DNA of 64,000 nucleotides from Ruegeria atlantica (GTDB taxonomy: Bacteria; Pseudomonadota; Alphaproteobacteria; Rhodobacterales; Rhodobacteraceae), in the NCBI GenBank assembly GCA_013032095.1, contig WQBJ01000004.1:62001-126000 (forward strand). The letters run 5' to 3'. The notes beneath the pieces are model-generated. The model had not been told where the DNA came from. It saw only the letters and a list, made by a program, of their open reading frames with translations, and searched no databases. The translations under genes and the position numbers were made by a program. This document shows positions 1-8,239 of the stretch, piece by piece. How positions within the stretch are numbered: position 1 is the stretch's first letter; the number at the start of each line of letters is the position of its first letter.

Positions 1-284
1 TTGCGTTGCGCCTGACGCGCGGGGCTCCCCCGCTGCCGCAAAAAGAAACCGCCGCCATGAAATTGGCCGCGCACGTTACCCATCTGTCAATGTATGCGCT
101 GATGGTCCTGCTGCCGGTCTCCGGCGCCCTAGCATGGTTTGGTGGTGTACAGATGGGTGCGGAGACGCACGAAGTGTTTAAAACGCTGATGCTGGCTCTC
201 ATCCTTCTGCACATAGCAGCCACCCTGTTCCATCAATTCGTGCTGAAAACCAATCTGATGGCACGGATGAAGCGCGTAGGATAA
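1..284 (+). CDS. Cytochrome b561 family protein, 3' part (5' end outside the window)
   Basis: The frame is already open at base 3 and ends with TAA at 282-284, so only about the last 93 residues are present. They contain an RLTRGAPPLP motif, a histidine-bearing helix (AAHVTHLSMYALM), a second helix with LLHIAATLFHQFV and a short basic tail. This is the pattern of the C-terminal half of diheme cytochrome b561, in which helix histidines hold heme b in the inner membrane. Such proteins pass electrons between quinol and periplasmic or small-molecule acceptors; the partner here is unknown. The TTG at position 6 is not a believable start because the homologous region continues upstream. A GC-rich hairpin follows the stop at 293-312. 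Confidence 0.85.
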   Translation, partial: ALRLTRGAPPLPQKETAAMKLAAHVTHLSMYALMVLLPVSGALAWFGGVQMGAETHEVFKTLMLALILLHIAATLFHQFVLKTNLMARMKRVG

Positions 285-292
285 CAGGTGGA

Positions 293-312
293 GGTGCGTG
301 CTTGCACGCACC
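293..312. terminator. Hairpin after cytochrome b561 gene
   Basis: A perfect 9-bp inverted repeat (GGTGCGTGC, TT, GCACGCACC) lies 8 nt after the b561 stop. There is no T-run after it, so it may be a weak or Rho-assisted terminator, or an mRNA 3' end stabiliser. Confidence 0.4.
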
Positions 313-356
313 GCCCACAGCCGTAGAGTGAGACCAAACTCTTCTGACTGGCTGCC

Positions 357-809
357 ATGACCCTCCGCCTCGCCACCCTTTCGCTCCTGATCCTCTACCC
401 CATCGCATGGTTCGCTCCGCTGATGCGCGCGGGGCTGCTGCCGATCTTCGGCTTGTCCGAAATCAGCGTCATCACCGGACTACAATCCCTGTGGAAATCG
501 GACGTCTTTCTGGCGCTGATCGTCACAGTCTTCGCCCTCTTCGCGCCCTACATCAAAACCATAGGCACCGCCCTGATCCAATGGGATCTGCTGGACGTAC
601 GCGTCCAACCCGCGCTGAACATCCTTGGAAAATTGGCGATGGCCGACATCTTTCTGATCGCGCTATATATCACTTTGGCCAAGGGAATTTCCTACGCGAC
701 CATCGAAACCGCGTGGGGTCTCTACCTGTTTACTGCGTGCATCTTGGCCTCAATTGTACTGGGCCACATTACCGAAATGACACGCAGATCACGAAATTCT
801 CAGAGCTAA
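357..809 (+). CDS. PqiA-like (paraquat-inducible protein A family) membrane protein
   Basis: A 150-residue protein with about four hydrophobic helices (near residues 5-25, 48-70, 88-110 and 120-142). It has the single-domain PqiA layout: N-terminal helix, an FGLSEISVITGLQSLW segment before helix 2, and KLAMADIFLIALY before helix 3. Proteobacterial PqiA and YebS carry two such domains and work with MCE proteins in lipid trafficking across the envelope. Single-domain versions occur in roseobacters, and their function is not established. No MCE partner is adjacent. It follows the b561 gene on the same strand after 72 nt that contain a hairpin, so it may have its own promoter. The family call is reasonably firm, the role is not. 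Confidence 0.75.
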   Translation: MTLRLATLSLLILYPIAWFAPLMRAGLLPIFGLSEISVITGLQSLWKSDVFLALIVTVFALFAPYIKTIGTALIQWDLLDVRVQPALNILGKLAMADIFLIALYITLAKGISYATIETAWGLYLFTACILASIVLGHITEMTRRSRNSQS

Positions 810-957
810 TTGATTGAAAACACTCATCTGAGTATCATCTTTATATTTCGAGCAGTGACAATTTGTAGTTTTCAGGTCCGTAGCGGATCAATCTGTGTGT
901 TTTGGATGCTCCCGCTTGGGCTTGGTGTGTACCGGTTCTAGAAGGAGTTCGTCGATC

Positions 958-1743
958 ATGACAACCCTCCATACAATGACATTGCAATTTCAGAATGCCT
1001 TTTTAAGACTGACTTTTTTCCTGATATGCGCGTCGGCACTGCTCGCCGTTTCGACCACGATTTTATCCGCTCTAGGTGTATTGCCCTGGCTCTCGATGCA
1101 GGCCGGATTCGGCGATGGCACAGTCGTTGATGCCGGCATGTTTATCCAGATCGGCCTGACCGCTTTGATTCTCATGTTGGCGTTCTACCTGCCTGCGAAT
1201 GCTCGAATGATGGCGCTGGAAAATAACCATCGCAAGTTCGCTCTGACCATGCACGATATCGCCGAGGCCTATCATATGGCTCATGCCGCCGACCGCGGAG
1301 GGCTGTTCATGATGTCTTCCGAATTTGACGGGGTGAAGGAACGCATGGCCTTCCTGCGCCAGCATCCAAATCTGCAATCGCTTGAGCCGGAGATACTCGA
1401 ACTGGCCGCTCAGATGAGCCAGATTAGTCAGGAGCTGGCCGAGACCTATGGTGACGCCCGAGTGAGCCGAGCGCGAACCTTCTTGCAACAACGTCAGGAA
1501 GAAATCGAGTTGTTCCAGAAACGGCTTGAAGAGGCTCAAGTGATCCAGAGTGAACTACGCCAATGGACGTGGGATGTAGAGCTTGAAGAGTCTATCGCCA
1601 AATCCCAGCTAAGCCGTCTGCGGGATGAACTGTTTGAATTGCTGCCCGAACTCTCGGCACAACTGCAATCGCCCCCCAAAGACAATGTGGCTAAAACGTC
1701 CAGCGTAGTTGCAATGTCACCACCGCCCCGCGCGGCGGAATAG
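958..1743 (+). CDS. Membrane-anchored coiled-coil protein upstream of radA
   Basis: A 261-residue protein. The start at 958 is chosen because GAAGGAG at 941-947 sits 10 nt upstream; the longer frame from 895 has no such site. Two hydrophobic segments (about 15-40 and 60-80) are followed by a long, charged, Glu/Gln-rich helical region (about 90-240) likely to form a coiled coil, then a Pro-rich tail. Homologues in Rhodobacteraceae are often labelled DNA repair protein, apparently because of their position beside radA. Nothing in this sequence shows a nuclease, helicase or DNA-binding motif. A scaffold or envelope role is at least as likely. The gene is a real conserved unit, but its function is unknown. 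Confidence 0.75.
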   Translation: MTTLHTMTLQFQNAFLRLTFFLICASALLAVSTTILSALGVLPWLSMQAGFGDGTVVDAGMFIQIGLTALILMLAFYLPANARMMALENNHRKFALTMHDIAEAYHMAHAADRGGLFMMSSEFDGVKERMAFLRQHPNLQSLEPEILELAAQMSQISQELAETYGDARVSRARTFLQQRQEEIELFQKRLEEAQVIQSELRQWTWDVELEESIAKSQLSRLRDELFELLPELSAQLQSPPKDNVAKTSSVVAMSPPPRAAE

Positions 1744-1863
1744 GCGCGCCAGCACCCGCCACGGGCGATGGCCCACCGGGCCTGAGGACGAGGCGCGCCC
1801 CCGGCGGTGATGAAAACCCTGCAAGGGCTTGAAGAACGGCCCATCCTCGGGCACCAAGGCCAC

Positions 1864-3225
1864 ATGGCAAAGACGACTTTCTCCTGCTCGGCCTGTGGCG
1901 CATCCCATTCGCGCTGGTCCGGGCGCTGTGACGCATGCGGTGAATGGAACACGATCACGCAGGACGTTCCCCTTTCAGCTGGCCCCGCGAAGAAATCCTT
2001 GGGTGGTAAGCGCGGTCAGTCCATCGCCCTCACGGACTTATCCACCGAGGAAACACCCCCGCCCCGCACGCTTTGCGGGGTTGAGGAACTGGACCGCGTT
2101 TTGGGCGGCGGCCTTGTCCCCGCCTCGGCCCTATTGGTGGGGGGTGACCCCGGCATTGGCAAATCCACTCTTCTACTACAGGCAGCCGCGCGATTTTCCC
2201 GCGCGGGCGTCAAGACCATCTATGTCTCGGGCGAGGAAGCCAGCGCGCAGGTCCGCATGCGCGCGCGCCGCCTTGGGCTGGAAGACGCGCCGGTCCAACT
2301 GGCCGCCGAGACCAATCTGCGCAACATCCTGACAACGCTGGAGGCCGAAAAACCCGGTCTGGCGATTATCGACTCAATCCAGACCATGTGGGCCGACAAT
2401 GTGGACAGCGCACCCGGTTCGGTATCACAAGTCCGGGCCGCAGCGCATGAATTGACCACGTTTGCGAAACGACACGGTGTGTCAATCGTCATGGTCGGAC
2501 ACGTTACCAAGGAAGGCCAGATTGCAGGCCCTCGCGTCGTCGAACACATGGTCGATACCGTGCTCTATTTCGAAGGCGAACGCGGCCACCAGTTCCGCAT
2601 CCTGCGCGCCGTCAAGAACCGCTTTGGCCCCGCGGATGAGATCGGCGTGTTCGAGATGACTGGTAAAGGCCTGGCGCAGGTCACCAACCCGTCGGCCCTG
2701 TTCTTGTCGGAACGTGGGACCCCCAGCCCCGGATCAGCCGTGTTCGCTGGGATCGAGGGCACGCGTCCAGTTTTGGTAGAATTGCAAGCACTTGTGGCCC
2801 CCTCGCCTCACTCCCAGCCCCGCCGCACCGTTGTCGGATGGGACAGCGGTCGGCTTGCCATGATCCTCGCCGTCCTCGAAGCTCGCTGTGGCATCCCCTT
2901 CGCGGGACTCGATGTCTACCTGAACGTAGCCGGTGGGCTAAAGGTGAGCGAACCCGCGGCCGACCTTGCCGTCGCCGCCGCGTTGCTCAGCGCACGTGAA
3001 GACACCGCTCTGCCAGCCGACACCGTGGTTTTCGGAGAAATCTCGTTGTCCGGGGCACTTAGACCGGCCCCGCAGACAGAAAATAGGTTGAAAGAAGCCC
3101 AAAAACTTGGTTTCACATCGGCAATCGCTCCGGCGGGCGGCAAAACCGGTACTGTGGCAGGTCTGTCACTCACCCGACCCTCTGATTTAGTGGGGTTTGT
3201 TGGCGAAACCTTCGGAGCAGGTTAA
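1864..3225 (+). CDS. radA: DNA repair protein RadA (branch migration ATPase)
   Basis: A 453-residue protein, the usual length for RadA/Sms. It has an N-terminal four-cysteine zinc finger (C8, C11, C22, C25), a RecA-like ATPase core with Walker A GGDPGIGKS at 93-101, the family-specific KNRFG motif at 251-255, and a C-terminal Lon-protease-like domain. RadA drives branch migration of recombination intermediates with RecA in the cytoplasm. The ATG at 1864 is preferred over 1807 because it gives the typical MAKTxxxxxC beginning. The gene lies between the coiled-coil membrane protein and cvpA on the same strand, a common roseobacter order. Confidence 0.96.
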   Translation: MAKTTFSCSACGASHSRWSGRCDACGEWNTITQDVPLSAGPAKKSLGGKRGQSIALTDLSTEETPPPRTLCGVEELDRVLGGGLVPASALLVGGDPGIGKSTLLLQAAARFSRAGVKTIYVSGEEASAQVRMRARRLGLEDAPVQLAAETNLRNILTTLEAEKPGLAIIDSIQTMWADNVDSAPGSVSQVRAAAHELTTFAKRHGVSIVMVGHVTKEGQIAGPRVVEHMVDTVLYFEGERGHQFRILRAVKNRFGPADEIGVFEMTGKGLAQVTNPSALFLSERGTPSPGSAVFAGIEGTRPVLVELQALVAPSPHSQPRRTVVGWDSGRLAMILAVLEARCGIPFAGLDVYLNVAGGLKVSEPAADLAVAAALLSAREDTALPADTVVFGEISLSGALRPAPQTENRLKEAQKLGFTSAIAPAGGKTGTVAGLSLTRPSDLVGFVGETFGAG

Positions 3226-3266
3226 GGTAACGCCTTGAGGGGCAGATAAAATTACAGGCGAGGGCC

Positions 3267-3875
3267 ATGGAAGGTTTTACATTAATCGACGGGGTGGTTG
3301 CCCTGATCATCGTCGTGTCGGGCCTATTGGCCTATTCGCGAGGCTTTTTGCGCGAGGTTCTGGCCATTGCAGGCTGGGTTGCAGCTGCCATTCTGGCCTT
3401 CATCTTTGCGCCTCAAGCGGTTCCACTGGTGAAAGAGATTCCGGTGGTCGGAGATTTCCTACGCGACAGCTGTGAGTTGTCTGTGATCACCGGCTTTGCG
3501 GCCGTGTTCGCGATTGCGCTGATCGTGGTCAGCATTTTCACACCGTTGTTCTCGTCGATCGTACAGCGTTCAGCCATTGGGGGGCTGGACCAAGCCCTTG
3601 GTTTCTTCTTTGGGATTGCACGCGGTATTCTGTTGGTTGCTATCGCCTTCTTTGTCTACGACACGGTCATGACCGGTCAGTCCTACACCATGGTGGATGA
3701 AAGCCGCTCGGCCAAGGTTTTTGAGCAGTTCAGCGATAAGATTGAGGAACAGAACCCCGAACAGGCTTTGGGTTGGGTAACTCAACAATACGAGGAACTG
3801 GTCGCCAGTTGCACCGAAGGGTCCGAAGGTTCGGCTCCGACGGAAGAACCGGCAGAAACGACCACCACGGAATAA
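3267..3875 (+). CDS. cvpA: CvpA family inner-membrane protein
   Basis: A 202-residue protein with four hydrophobic helices (roughly 8-28, 30-50, 72-95 and 108-128) and a hydrophilic, acidic Glu/Thr-rich C-terminus. This matches the CvpA family, named for colicin V production in E. coli and since linked to envelope stress resistance. As in E. coli, the gene lies upstream of purF, but here a minus-strand gene and about 350 nt of non-coding DNA intervene, so cvpA and purF are probably not cotranscribed. A strong terminator follows directly. Confidence 0.9.
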   Translation: MEGFTLIDGVVALIIVVSGLLAYSRGFLREVLAIAGWVAAAILAFIFAPQAVPLVKEIPVVGDFLRDSCELSVITGFAAVFAIALIVVSIFTPLFSSIVQRSAIGGLDQALGFFFGIARGILLVAIAFFVYDTVMTGQSYTMVDESRSAKVFEQFSDKIEEQNPEQALGWVTQQYEELVASCTEGSEGSAPTEEPAETTTTE

Positions 3876-3878
3876 GAA

Positions 3879-3905
3879 AAGCCCGGTTCAAACCGGGCTT
3901 TTTTC
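3879..3905. terminator. Rho-independent terminator shared by cvpA and the convergent small gene
   Basis: A 10-bp perfect stem (AAGCCCGGTT, CA, AACCGGGCTT) is followed by T residues on the plus strand and preceded by AAAA. It can therefore end transcription from both sides. It starts 3 nt after the cvpA stop and ends 7 nt before the stop of the minus-strand gene. Confidence 0.9.
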
Positions 3906-3911
3906 TACCTG

Positions 3912-4145
3912 CTAAATATATTCAGTTAAAAAACCTTCTCCGCCACAAACCGTGCATCTAATGTACTTCAGGCCAAAGCATCCCTCACAGCGGCCCACAA
4001 TGGGCTTGCCGAGGATATCGCGGCTTTTGATCACCTCTCCTGCGCCATTACAAATCGGACATGGCGACCTGCCCATCCCACGGCAGCGATGGCACCGACG
4101 CTTTACCGGTTCTTCTTTCTTTTTTCCCTGCTTGTGTTCCCACAT
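3912..4145 (-). CDS. Small DnaJ-type zinc-finger (CxxCxGxG) protein
   Basis: A 77-residue protein whose only recognisable domain is a compact cysteine-rich region. Its four CxxC pairs (C18/C21, C29/C32, C53/C56, C64/C67) are arranged as CHRCRGMG, CPICNGAG, CEGCFGLK and CTVCGGEG. This is the four-repeat, two-zinc pattern of the DnaJ central domain, here without a J-domain or client-binding domains. Stand-alone versions exist in plants (BSD2-like) and some bacteria and are thought to act as small chaperones or thiol-active factors. The eight regularly placed cysteines argue strongly that this frame is real. The ribosome binding site is weak. The N-terminus is very basic. Function unknown. Confidence 0.7.
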   Translation of the reverse strand: MWEHKQGKKKEEPVKRRCHRCRGMGRSPCPICNGAGEVIKSRDILGKPIVGRCEGCFGLKYIRCTVCGGEGFLTEYI

Positions 4146-4496
4146 TGCTCAGTTCCACTCATCACTCGGAAAAGGTAAAAACCCAATACCCCACAATGAC
4201 AGCACAAGCTCACGCACATGTCACCTTTTGAAACTGTGATCGGCAAAATCCATTTGCTTGAATACACAAATGTGATCCTTTGATGACACAGGCGGTATTA
4301 AGCATTATGTGGGGGCCGAACTGACATGGAATCGGAGCCGCCGATCTTGCTGTACCTGTTTTCTTTCGCGCTCGCCCTCGGGACGATGGCGCGTCTGCAT
4401 CACCAACTGGTTTGGCAAATGCGCGCTATTGTTCTGCCATGCAGAAGTTCAGAACATCGCAACTAATCAAAACGTCATAGAAATTGGAGCCCGTAC
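4146..4496. other. Long intergenic region upstream of purF
   Basis: 351 nt without a convincing gene. The first ~165 nt are AT-rich and probably carry the promoters of the minus-strand zinc-finger gene and of purF. I could not pick a single convincing -35/-10 pair. A plus-strand reading frame that begins at 4309 runs out of frame into purF and resembles no known protein. A short inverted repeat (AAAAGGT at 4170-4176, ACCTTTT at 4223-4229) is too widely spaced to interpret. Confidence 0.5.
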
Positions 4497-6020
4497 ATGT
4501 GTGGGATATTGGGGATCGCAAGCAGGACGCATGATGTCTTTGCGGAAATCTATGACGGGCTGCTGATGTTACAGCACCGGGGTCAGGACGCCTCAGGCAT
4601 CGTCACTTATAACGGTGAGTTCTTTCGTGAGAAAAAGGCCAATGGGCTGGTCAAAGATGTGTTTAATGCACAGGACGCCAAGACCCTTTTGGGCAAGATC
4701 GGCATGGGACATGTGCGTTATCCCACCGCCGGCTCGCTCAGTGCAGCTGAGGCGCAGCCATTTTTTGTGAACGCGCCTTACGGCATCTATCTTGTCCACA
4801 ACGGCAACATCACCAACACCGCGGAGCAACGCGAGAAGGTAACAGCCAAATACAGTCGTCACCTACGCACCACCTCGGATTCCGAAATTCTACTGAACGT
4901 GCTGGCCGACAAAGTCGCCGATGCGATCAAAGTGAATGGCAATGCCGAGCCCATCCGCAACCTCTTTGCCGGTGTGAAGATGACGATGGAGCGGGTTCAG
5001 GGCGCCTATTCGGTGATCTGTCTGGTTGCCGGTGTCGGAATGCTGGCCTTCCGCGACCCCTACGGCATTCGCCCGCTGTCCATCGCCAAGCGCGATGTGG
5101 ATGGCGAAGGTGATGATTACGCCTTTGCCTCGGAAGATGTGGCCTTTGGGATCAACGGCTTTGACAAGCTACGCGACGTCAAACCCGGCGAAGCGATCCT
5201 GATCGATCTGGACGGCAACATGCACACGTTCCAGGCGGTCGAAGGGCAACTGACTCCCTGTATCTTTGAATATGTCTACCTGGCCCGCCCGGATTCGTTG
5301 TTGGACGGTGTCTCGGTCTACAAAACCCAGATGCGCATGGGCCAGACGCTGGCCCGCCAGATTGAGGCCGCCGGTCTTGATATCGACCGCATCATCCCCG
5401 TACCTGACAGCGCCCGCCCCGTGGCGCTTGAAGTCGCCAAGGCGACCGGCATCCCCTATCGCGAAGGTCTGGTCAAAAACCGCTATGTCGGCCGAACCTT
5501 CATCATGCCTGGTCAGGAAGAGCGGCAGAAATCCGTTCGTCGCAAGCTGAACGCCGTTCCTCTGGAATTCAAAGACCACAACGTGCTGTTGATCGACGAC
5601 TCGATCGTGCGCGGCAATACGATCAAAAAGATCGTGCAGATGTGCCGCGAGGCCGGGGCCAAGAAAGTATACATCGCCAGCGCCTCGCCGCCGGTCAAAT
5701 TCCCCAATGTCTACGGTATAGACATGCCCACCAAGCATGAGCTGATCGCCAATGGCAAAGAGATTGAAGAGATCCGGCAGGAACTGGGGGCAGACGCCCT
5801 GTTCTATCAAAACCTCGACGATCTAATCTGGTCCGCCAAGGAAGGTAACCCCGATATCGAGGCCTTTGATTGTTCCTGCTTTGACGGCAACTACATCACC
5901 GGCAGCGTTAGCGACGACTATCTGGACAGTCTGGAAAACAGCAGTCGGGTGAGCAAAAAGAAACAGGATATGCAGGTGCCCGGCGGATCGTGGAACGGCG
6001 CGAAACTGGCGTCGGGGTAG
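4497..6020 (+). CDS. purF: Amidophosphoribosyltransferase
   Basis: A 507-residue enzyme that makes 5-phosphoribosylamine from PRPP and glutamine, the first committed step of purine synthesis. It starts MCGILG, so removal of Met exposes the catalytic Cys2 of the Ntn-type glutaminase domain. QHRGQDASG, the HVRYPTAG loop and LVHNGNITN follow. The C-terminal phosphoribosyltransferase domain has the PRPP-binding loop VLLIDDSIVRGNT near residues 363-375. Cysteines near the C-terminus (FDCSCFDGNYITG) fit the iron-sulfur type of PurF. Length and motifs are normal. A terminator follows at 6050. Confidence 0.98.
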   Translation: MCGILGIASRTHDVFAEIYDGLLMLQHRGQDASGIVTYNGEFFREKKANGLVKDVFNAQDAKTLLGKIGMGHVRYPTAGSLSAAEAQPFFVNAPYGIYLVHNGNITNTAEQREKVTAKYSRHLRTTSDSEILLNVLADKVADAIKVNGNAEPIRNLFAGVKMTMERVQGAYSVICLVAGVGMLAFRDPYGIRPLSIAKRDVDGEGDDYAFASEDVAFGINGFDKLRDVKPGEAILIDLDGNMHTFQAVEGQLTPCIFEYVYLARPDSLLDGVSVYKTQMRMGQTLARQIEAAGLDIDRIIPVPDSARPVALEVAKATGIPYREGLVKNRYVGRTFIMPGQEERQKSVRRKLNAVPLEFKDHNVLLIDDSIVRGNTIKKIVQMCREAGAKKVYIASASPPVKFPNVYGIDMPTKHELIANGKEIEEIRQELGADALFYQNLDDLIWSAKEGNPDIEAFDCSCFDGNYITGSVSDDYLDSLENSSRVSKKKQDMQVPGGSWNGAKLASG

Positions 6021-6049
6021 TCCTAATACCGAATCAAATCTGATTTTGG

Positions 6050-6083
6050 CCCGCGTTGCGATTGCGATGCGGGTCTTTTTTTG
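6050..6083 (+). terminator. Rho-independent terminator of purF
   Basis: A 10-bp stem with two wobble pairs (CCCGCGTTGC at 6050-6059 pairing with GCGATGCGGG at 6064-6073), a 4-nt loop, then TCTTTTTTT. It lies 30 nt after the purF stop. Confidence 0.88.
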
Positions 6084-6281
6084 TGTGCTTTCCAGCTGAA
6101 TGAGTGTGTTTCCGCCCACAACCCTTCGATGAAGAAAATGTAATCGCAAGGGCTTCGCCGGATCAGGAAGTGTTGTGAGATCTCTGGTGACGGGTCAGGC
6201 TTTTCCTTGGGATGCCGGTTTGATACCTCCCGGCCAGCCACTCACAAAAGGGGTCGGGTCGCTGCGGCCGGACCGGTATTC

Positions 6282-6530
6282 ATGTCGAACGCTACCGTCA
6301 AAAGCGCGGCCACTCAAAAGGGCGCGCTGAACAAAAGCACTATGTCCGTCCTGGGGGTTTTCGGTCCGAAATCGGAAATGCGCGCGTTGATGCGTCTATC
6401 ATCAGGCCGTGTGAAAGAGGTCGAATTGGGCAGTCGGGTGTCATCTGGAACCGTGGTTGCCATTGATGACGAAGGCGTCATGCTGCGACAAAGCGGCCGG
6501 ACCAAGCGGATCACTATCCCCGGCAGCTAA
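6282..6530 (+). CDS. Small PilP-like domain protein
   Basis: An 82-residue protein beginning MSNATVKSAA. After a ~20-residue polar leader it reads SVLGVFGPKSEMRALMRLSSGRVKEVELGSRVSSGTVVAIDDEGVMLRQSGR..., split here only to show the order of elements. That is the beta-rich module of type IV pilus biogenesis PilP-like domains (a Gly-rich entry, then LRLxxGRxxxVxxGxxxxxGxVxAI). No other pilus genes are nearby and there is no signal peptide, so a pilus role is unsupported. The longer frame from 6207 is rejected because its N-terminus looks random. It lies 42 nt upstream of the SDR gene and may be cotranscribed with it. Confidence 0.65.
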   Translation: MSNATVKSAATQKGALNKSTMSVLGVFGPKSEMRALMRLSSGRVKEVELGSRVSSGTVVAIDDEGVMLRQSGRTKRITIPGS

Positions 6531-6572
6531 TCCTGTCTTGACGCCCTGCGCGCAGGGGTTCAAACCGCTGTC

Positions 6573-7217
6573 ATGACCGATCAGACCAAAATTGCCCTAA
6601 TCACCGGGGCCTCTCGCGGATTGGGCGCTGCCCTGGCCGAAGCGCTGGCACCCGAATACCACATCGTCGCCGTTGCCCGTACTACCGGCGGGCTGGAAGA
6701 ACTGGATGACCGCATTCAAGCCAAGGGCGGCGCGGCCACTCTGGCACCTATGGACATTGCCGACCCAAACGCTATGGCGACCCTGTGCCGGGGTATTCAT
6801 GACCGATGGGGAAAGGTGGATCTATGGCTGCACACGGCCGTCCATACATCGGCCTTGACGCCCACGCATTTCGTCGACCCGAAAGAGTGGACCAAAGCCG
6901 TTAACACAAACGCCACGGCCACGTCGGTTCTGATCCCCTATATCGCTCCTCTGCTGGGCGAGACAGGCCATGCTGTGTTCTTTGACGACCCCAAGGCCGG
7001 TGAGAAGTTCTATGGCATCTATGGTGCAACCAAGGCTGCTCAGATGGCTCTGGCGCGCAGCTGGAAGCTTGAGACCGAGCGTACTGGCCCCCGTGTATCG
7101 ATTGTCGAGCCTGCGCCGATGCCAACTGCTGTACGTGCCCGGTTCCATCCCGGCGAAGATCGTGACGCGTTGACAAGCCCGGCAGATGAAGCCGAGCGGA
7201 TCTTGGCGCTGCTTTAG
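6573..7217 (+). CDS. Short-chain dehydrogenase/reductase family protein, atypical active site
   Basis: A 214-residue Rossmann protein with the SDR nucleotide-binding motif TGASRGLG at residues 11-18 and the catalytic Tyr-x-x-x-Lys pair in YGATK. Two expected features are missing. The NNAG motif that follows strand 4 is replaced by LHTAV, and the catalytic serine position carries acidic residues (FFDDPKAG). The protein may be a poor oxidoreductase, use another residue, or have a non-enzymatic role. It is also shorter than the usual ~250 residues at the C-terminus. Substrate unknown. It sits between the PilP-like gene and the convergent DUF815 ATPase. Confidence 0.82.
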   Translation: MTDQTKIALITGASRGLGAALAEALAPEYHIVAVARTTGGLEELDDRIQAKGGAATLAPMDIADPNAMATLCRGIHDRWGKVDLWLHTAVHTSALTPTHFVDPKEWTKAVNTNATATSVLIPYIAPLLGETGHAVFFDDPKAGEKFYGIYGATKAAQMALARSWKLETERTGPRVSIVEPAPMPTAVRARFHPGEDRDALTSPADEAERILALL

Positions 7218-7220
7218 GGA

Positions 7221-7237
7221 ATGGCCCTTCGGGCCAT
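7221..7237. terminator. Hairpin between convergent SDR and ATPase genes
   Basis: A 7-bp inverted repeat (ATGGCCC, TTC, GGGCCAT) begins 4 nt after the SDR stop. It is not followed by a T-run. It adjoins one copy of the interspersed element described at 7238-7270. Confidence 0.4.
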
Positions 7238-7270
7238 GCCTCCCGCAGGGGTATTTTAGACAGATAAAGC
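7238..7270 (-). repeat. Interspersed gene-end element, copy 1
   Basis: Read on the minus strand this is TTTATCTGTCTAAAATACCC followed by CTGCGGGAGGC. It matches the copies at 11016, 28188, 30289 and 39073 (core TTCATCTGGC, then AAATAtCCC, then GGAGG). It starts 7 nt after the stop of the DUF815 gene, in the same orientation as that gene. Confidence 0.6.
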
Positions 7271-7277
7271 GGGTGGA

Positions 7278-8120
7278 TCAGGCGATATGAACGCCGTTGC
7301 GCCCGGCCAGATCAACGAAGAATTGCCACGCAACGCGGCCCGAACGTGCGCCGCGTGTAGCCTGCCATTCGATGGCTTCGGCGCGCAGGGTATCGGCGTC
7401 GACCGTAACGCCGTAGGCGGCGCAATAACGGTCAATCATCGCCAGATACTCGTCCTGATCGCAGGGGTGGAAACCCAGCCAAAGGCCGAACCGATCAGAC
7501 AGTGACACCTTTTCCTCGACCGCCTCAGACGGGTTGATGGCGCTGGAGCGTTCATTTTCGATCATGTCCCGCGGCATTAGGTGACGGCGATTTGAGGTGG
7601 CGTAGAACACTACATTTTCAGGGCGGCCTTCTATGCCACCGTCCAGAACGGCCTTGAGCGACTTGTAATGCTGGTCGTCATGGCTGAAGGACAGGTCATC
7701 GCAGAACAAGATAAAACGATGCGGCGCAGCACGCAGGTGGTTCAGCAAGCGCGCGACCGAGCCCATATCCTCTCGCTGCAACTCCACCAGTTTGAGGTCC
7801 GGGTAATCCGTCTGTAGTGTGCCGTGAACGGCTTTGACGAGGCTGGATTTGCCCATTCCCCTCGCCCCCCAGAGCAGTGCATTGTTGGCTTTAAACCCTC
7901 CGGCAAAGCGGCGTGTGTTGTCCAATAGCGTATCGCGCGAGCGGTTGATGCCGACCAGCAAATCCAGATCGACGCGGTTGACCTGAGTGACCGGCTCCAA
8001 CCGATCAGGTTCCACATGCCAGACGAAGGCCGGAGCAGCGCCGAAGTCCGGCGCGGCCAAAGGTGCAGGCGCTATACGTTCCAGCGCGTCGGCAATGCGG
8101 TTCAGGGCTTGGTCGTCCAT
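7278..8120 (-). CDS. DUF815 family AAA+ ATPase
   Basis: A 280-residue P-loop protein. Walker A is WGARGMGKSS, the Walker B-like segment is FILFCDDLSF, and sensor-like YATSNRRHL is followed by the ENERSSAINPSEAVEEKVSLSDRFGLWLGF block typical of the family. DUF815 proteins are DnaA/DnaC-like AAA+ ATPases of unknown client, widespread in alphaproteobacteria. The start at 8120 is chosen because GGAGG lies about 6 nt upstream on the minus strand and the product then starts MDDQALNRIADALERI, as usual in the family. It is monocistronic: a tatC terminator precedes it and the convergent SDR gene follows. Confidence 0.88.
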   Translation of the reverse strand: MDDQALNRIADALERIAPAPLAAPDFGAAPAFVWHVEPDRLEPVTQVNRVDLDLLVGINRSRDTLLDNTRRFAGGFKANNALLWGARGMGKSSLVKAVHGTLQTDYPDLKLVELQREDMGSVARLLNHLRAAPHRFILFCDDLSFSHDDQHYKSLKAVLDGGIEGRPENVVFYATSNRRHLMPRDMIENERSSAINPSEAVEEKVSLSDRFGLWLGFHPCDQDEYLAMIDRYCAAYGVTVDADTLRAEAIEWQATRGARSGRVAWQFFVDLAGRNGVHIA

Positions 8121-8188
8121 TGGGGCCTCCGGTCTTCTCATGGCAGTTTTCAAACCATGTTCCGACCGGCGCAACAAGGGCCAGAATC

Positions 8189-8218
8189 GAAAAAGGCGCG
8201 CCGGATTTAGGCGCGCCT
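8189..8218 (-). terminator. Rho-independent terminator of the tatABC operon
   Basis: On the minus strand a 9-bp perfect stem (AGGCGCGCC, 7-nt loop, GGCGCGCCT) is followed by TTTT. It begins 21 nt after the tatC stop. Confidence 0.9.
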
Positions 8219-8239
8219 GATCCTTATCTTAAGGCAGTA

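Noticed and set aside
1743..1798. Two copies of GGCGCGCC flanking the gap before radA as a stem
   Set aside because: Each is self-palindromic. The pair could form a stem, but the spacing and lack of a T-run make a terminator role unclear.
4309..4566. 85-residue plus-strand frame ending inside purF
   Set aside because: It is out of frame with purF, has no recognisable sequence, and its start has no ribosome binding site.
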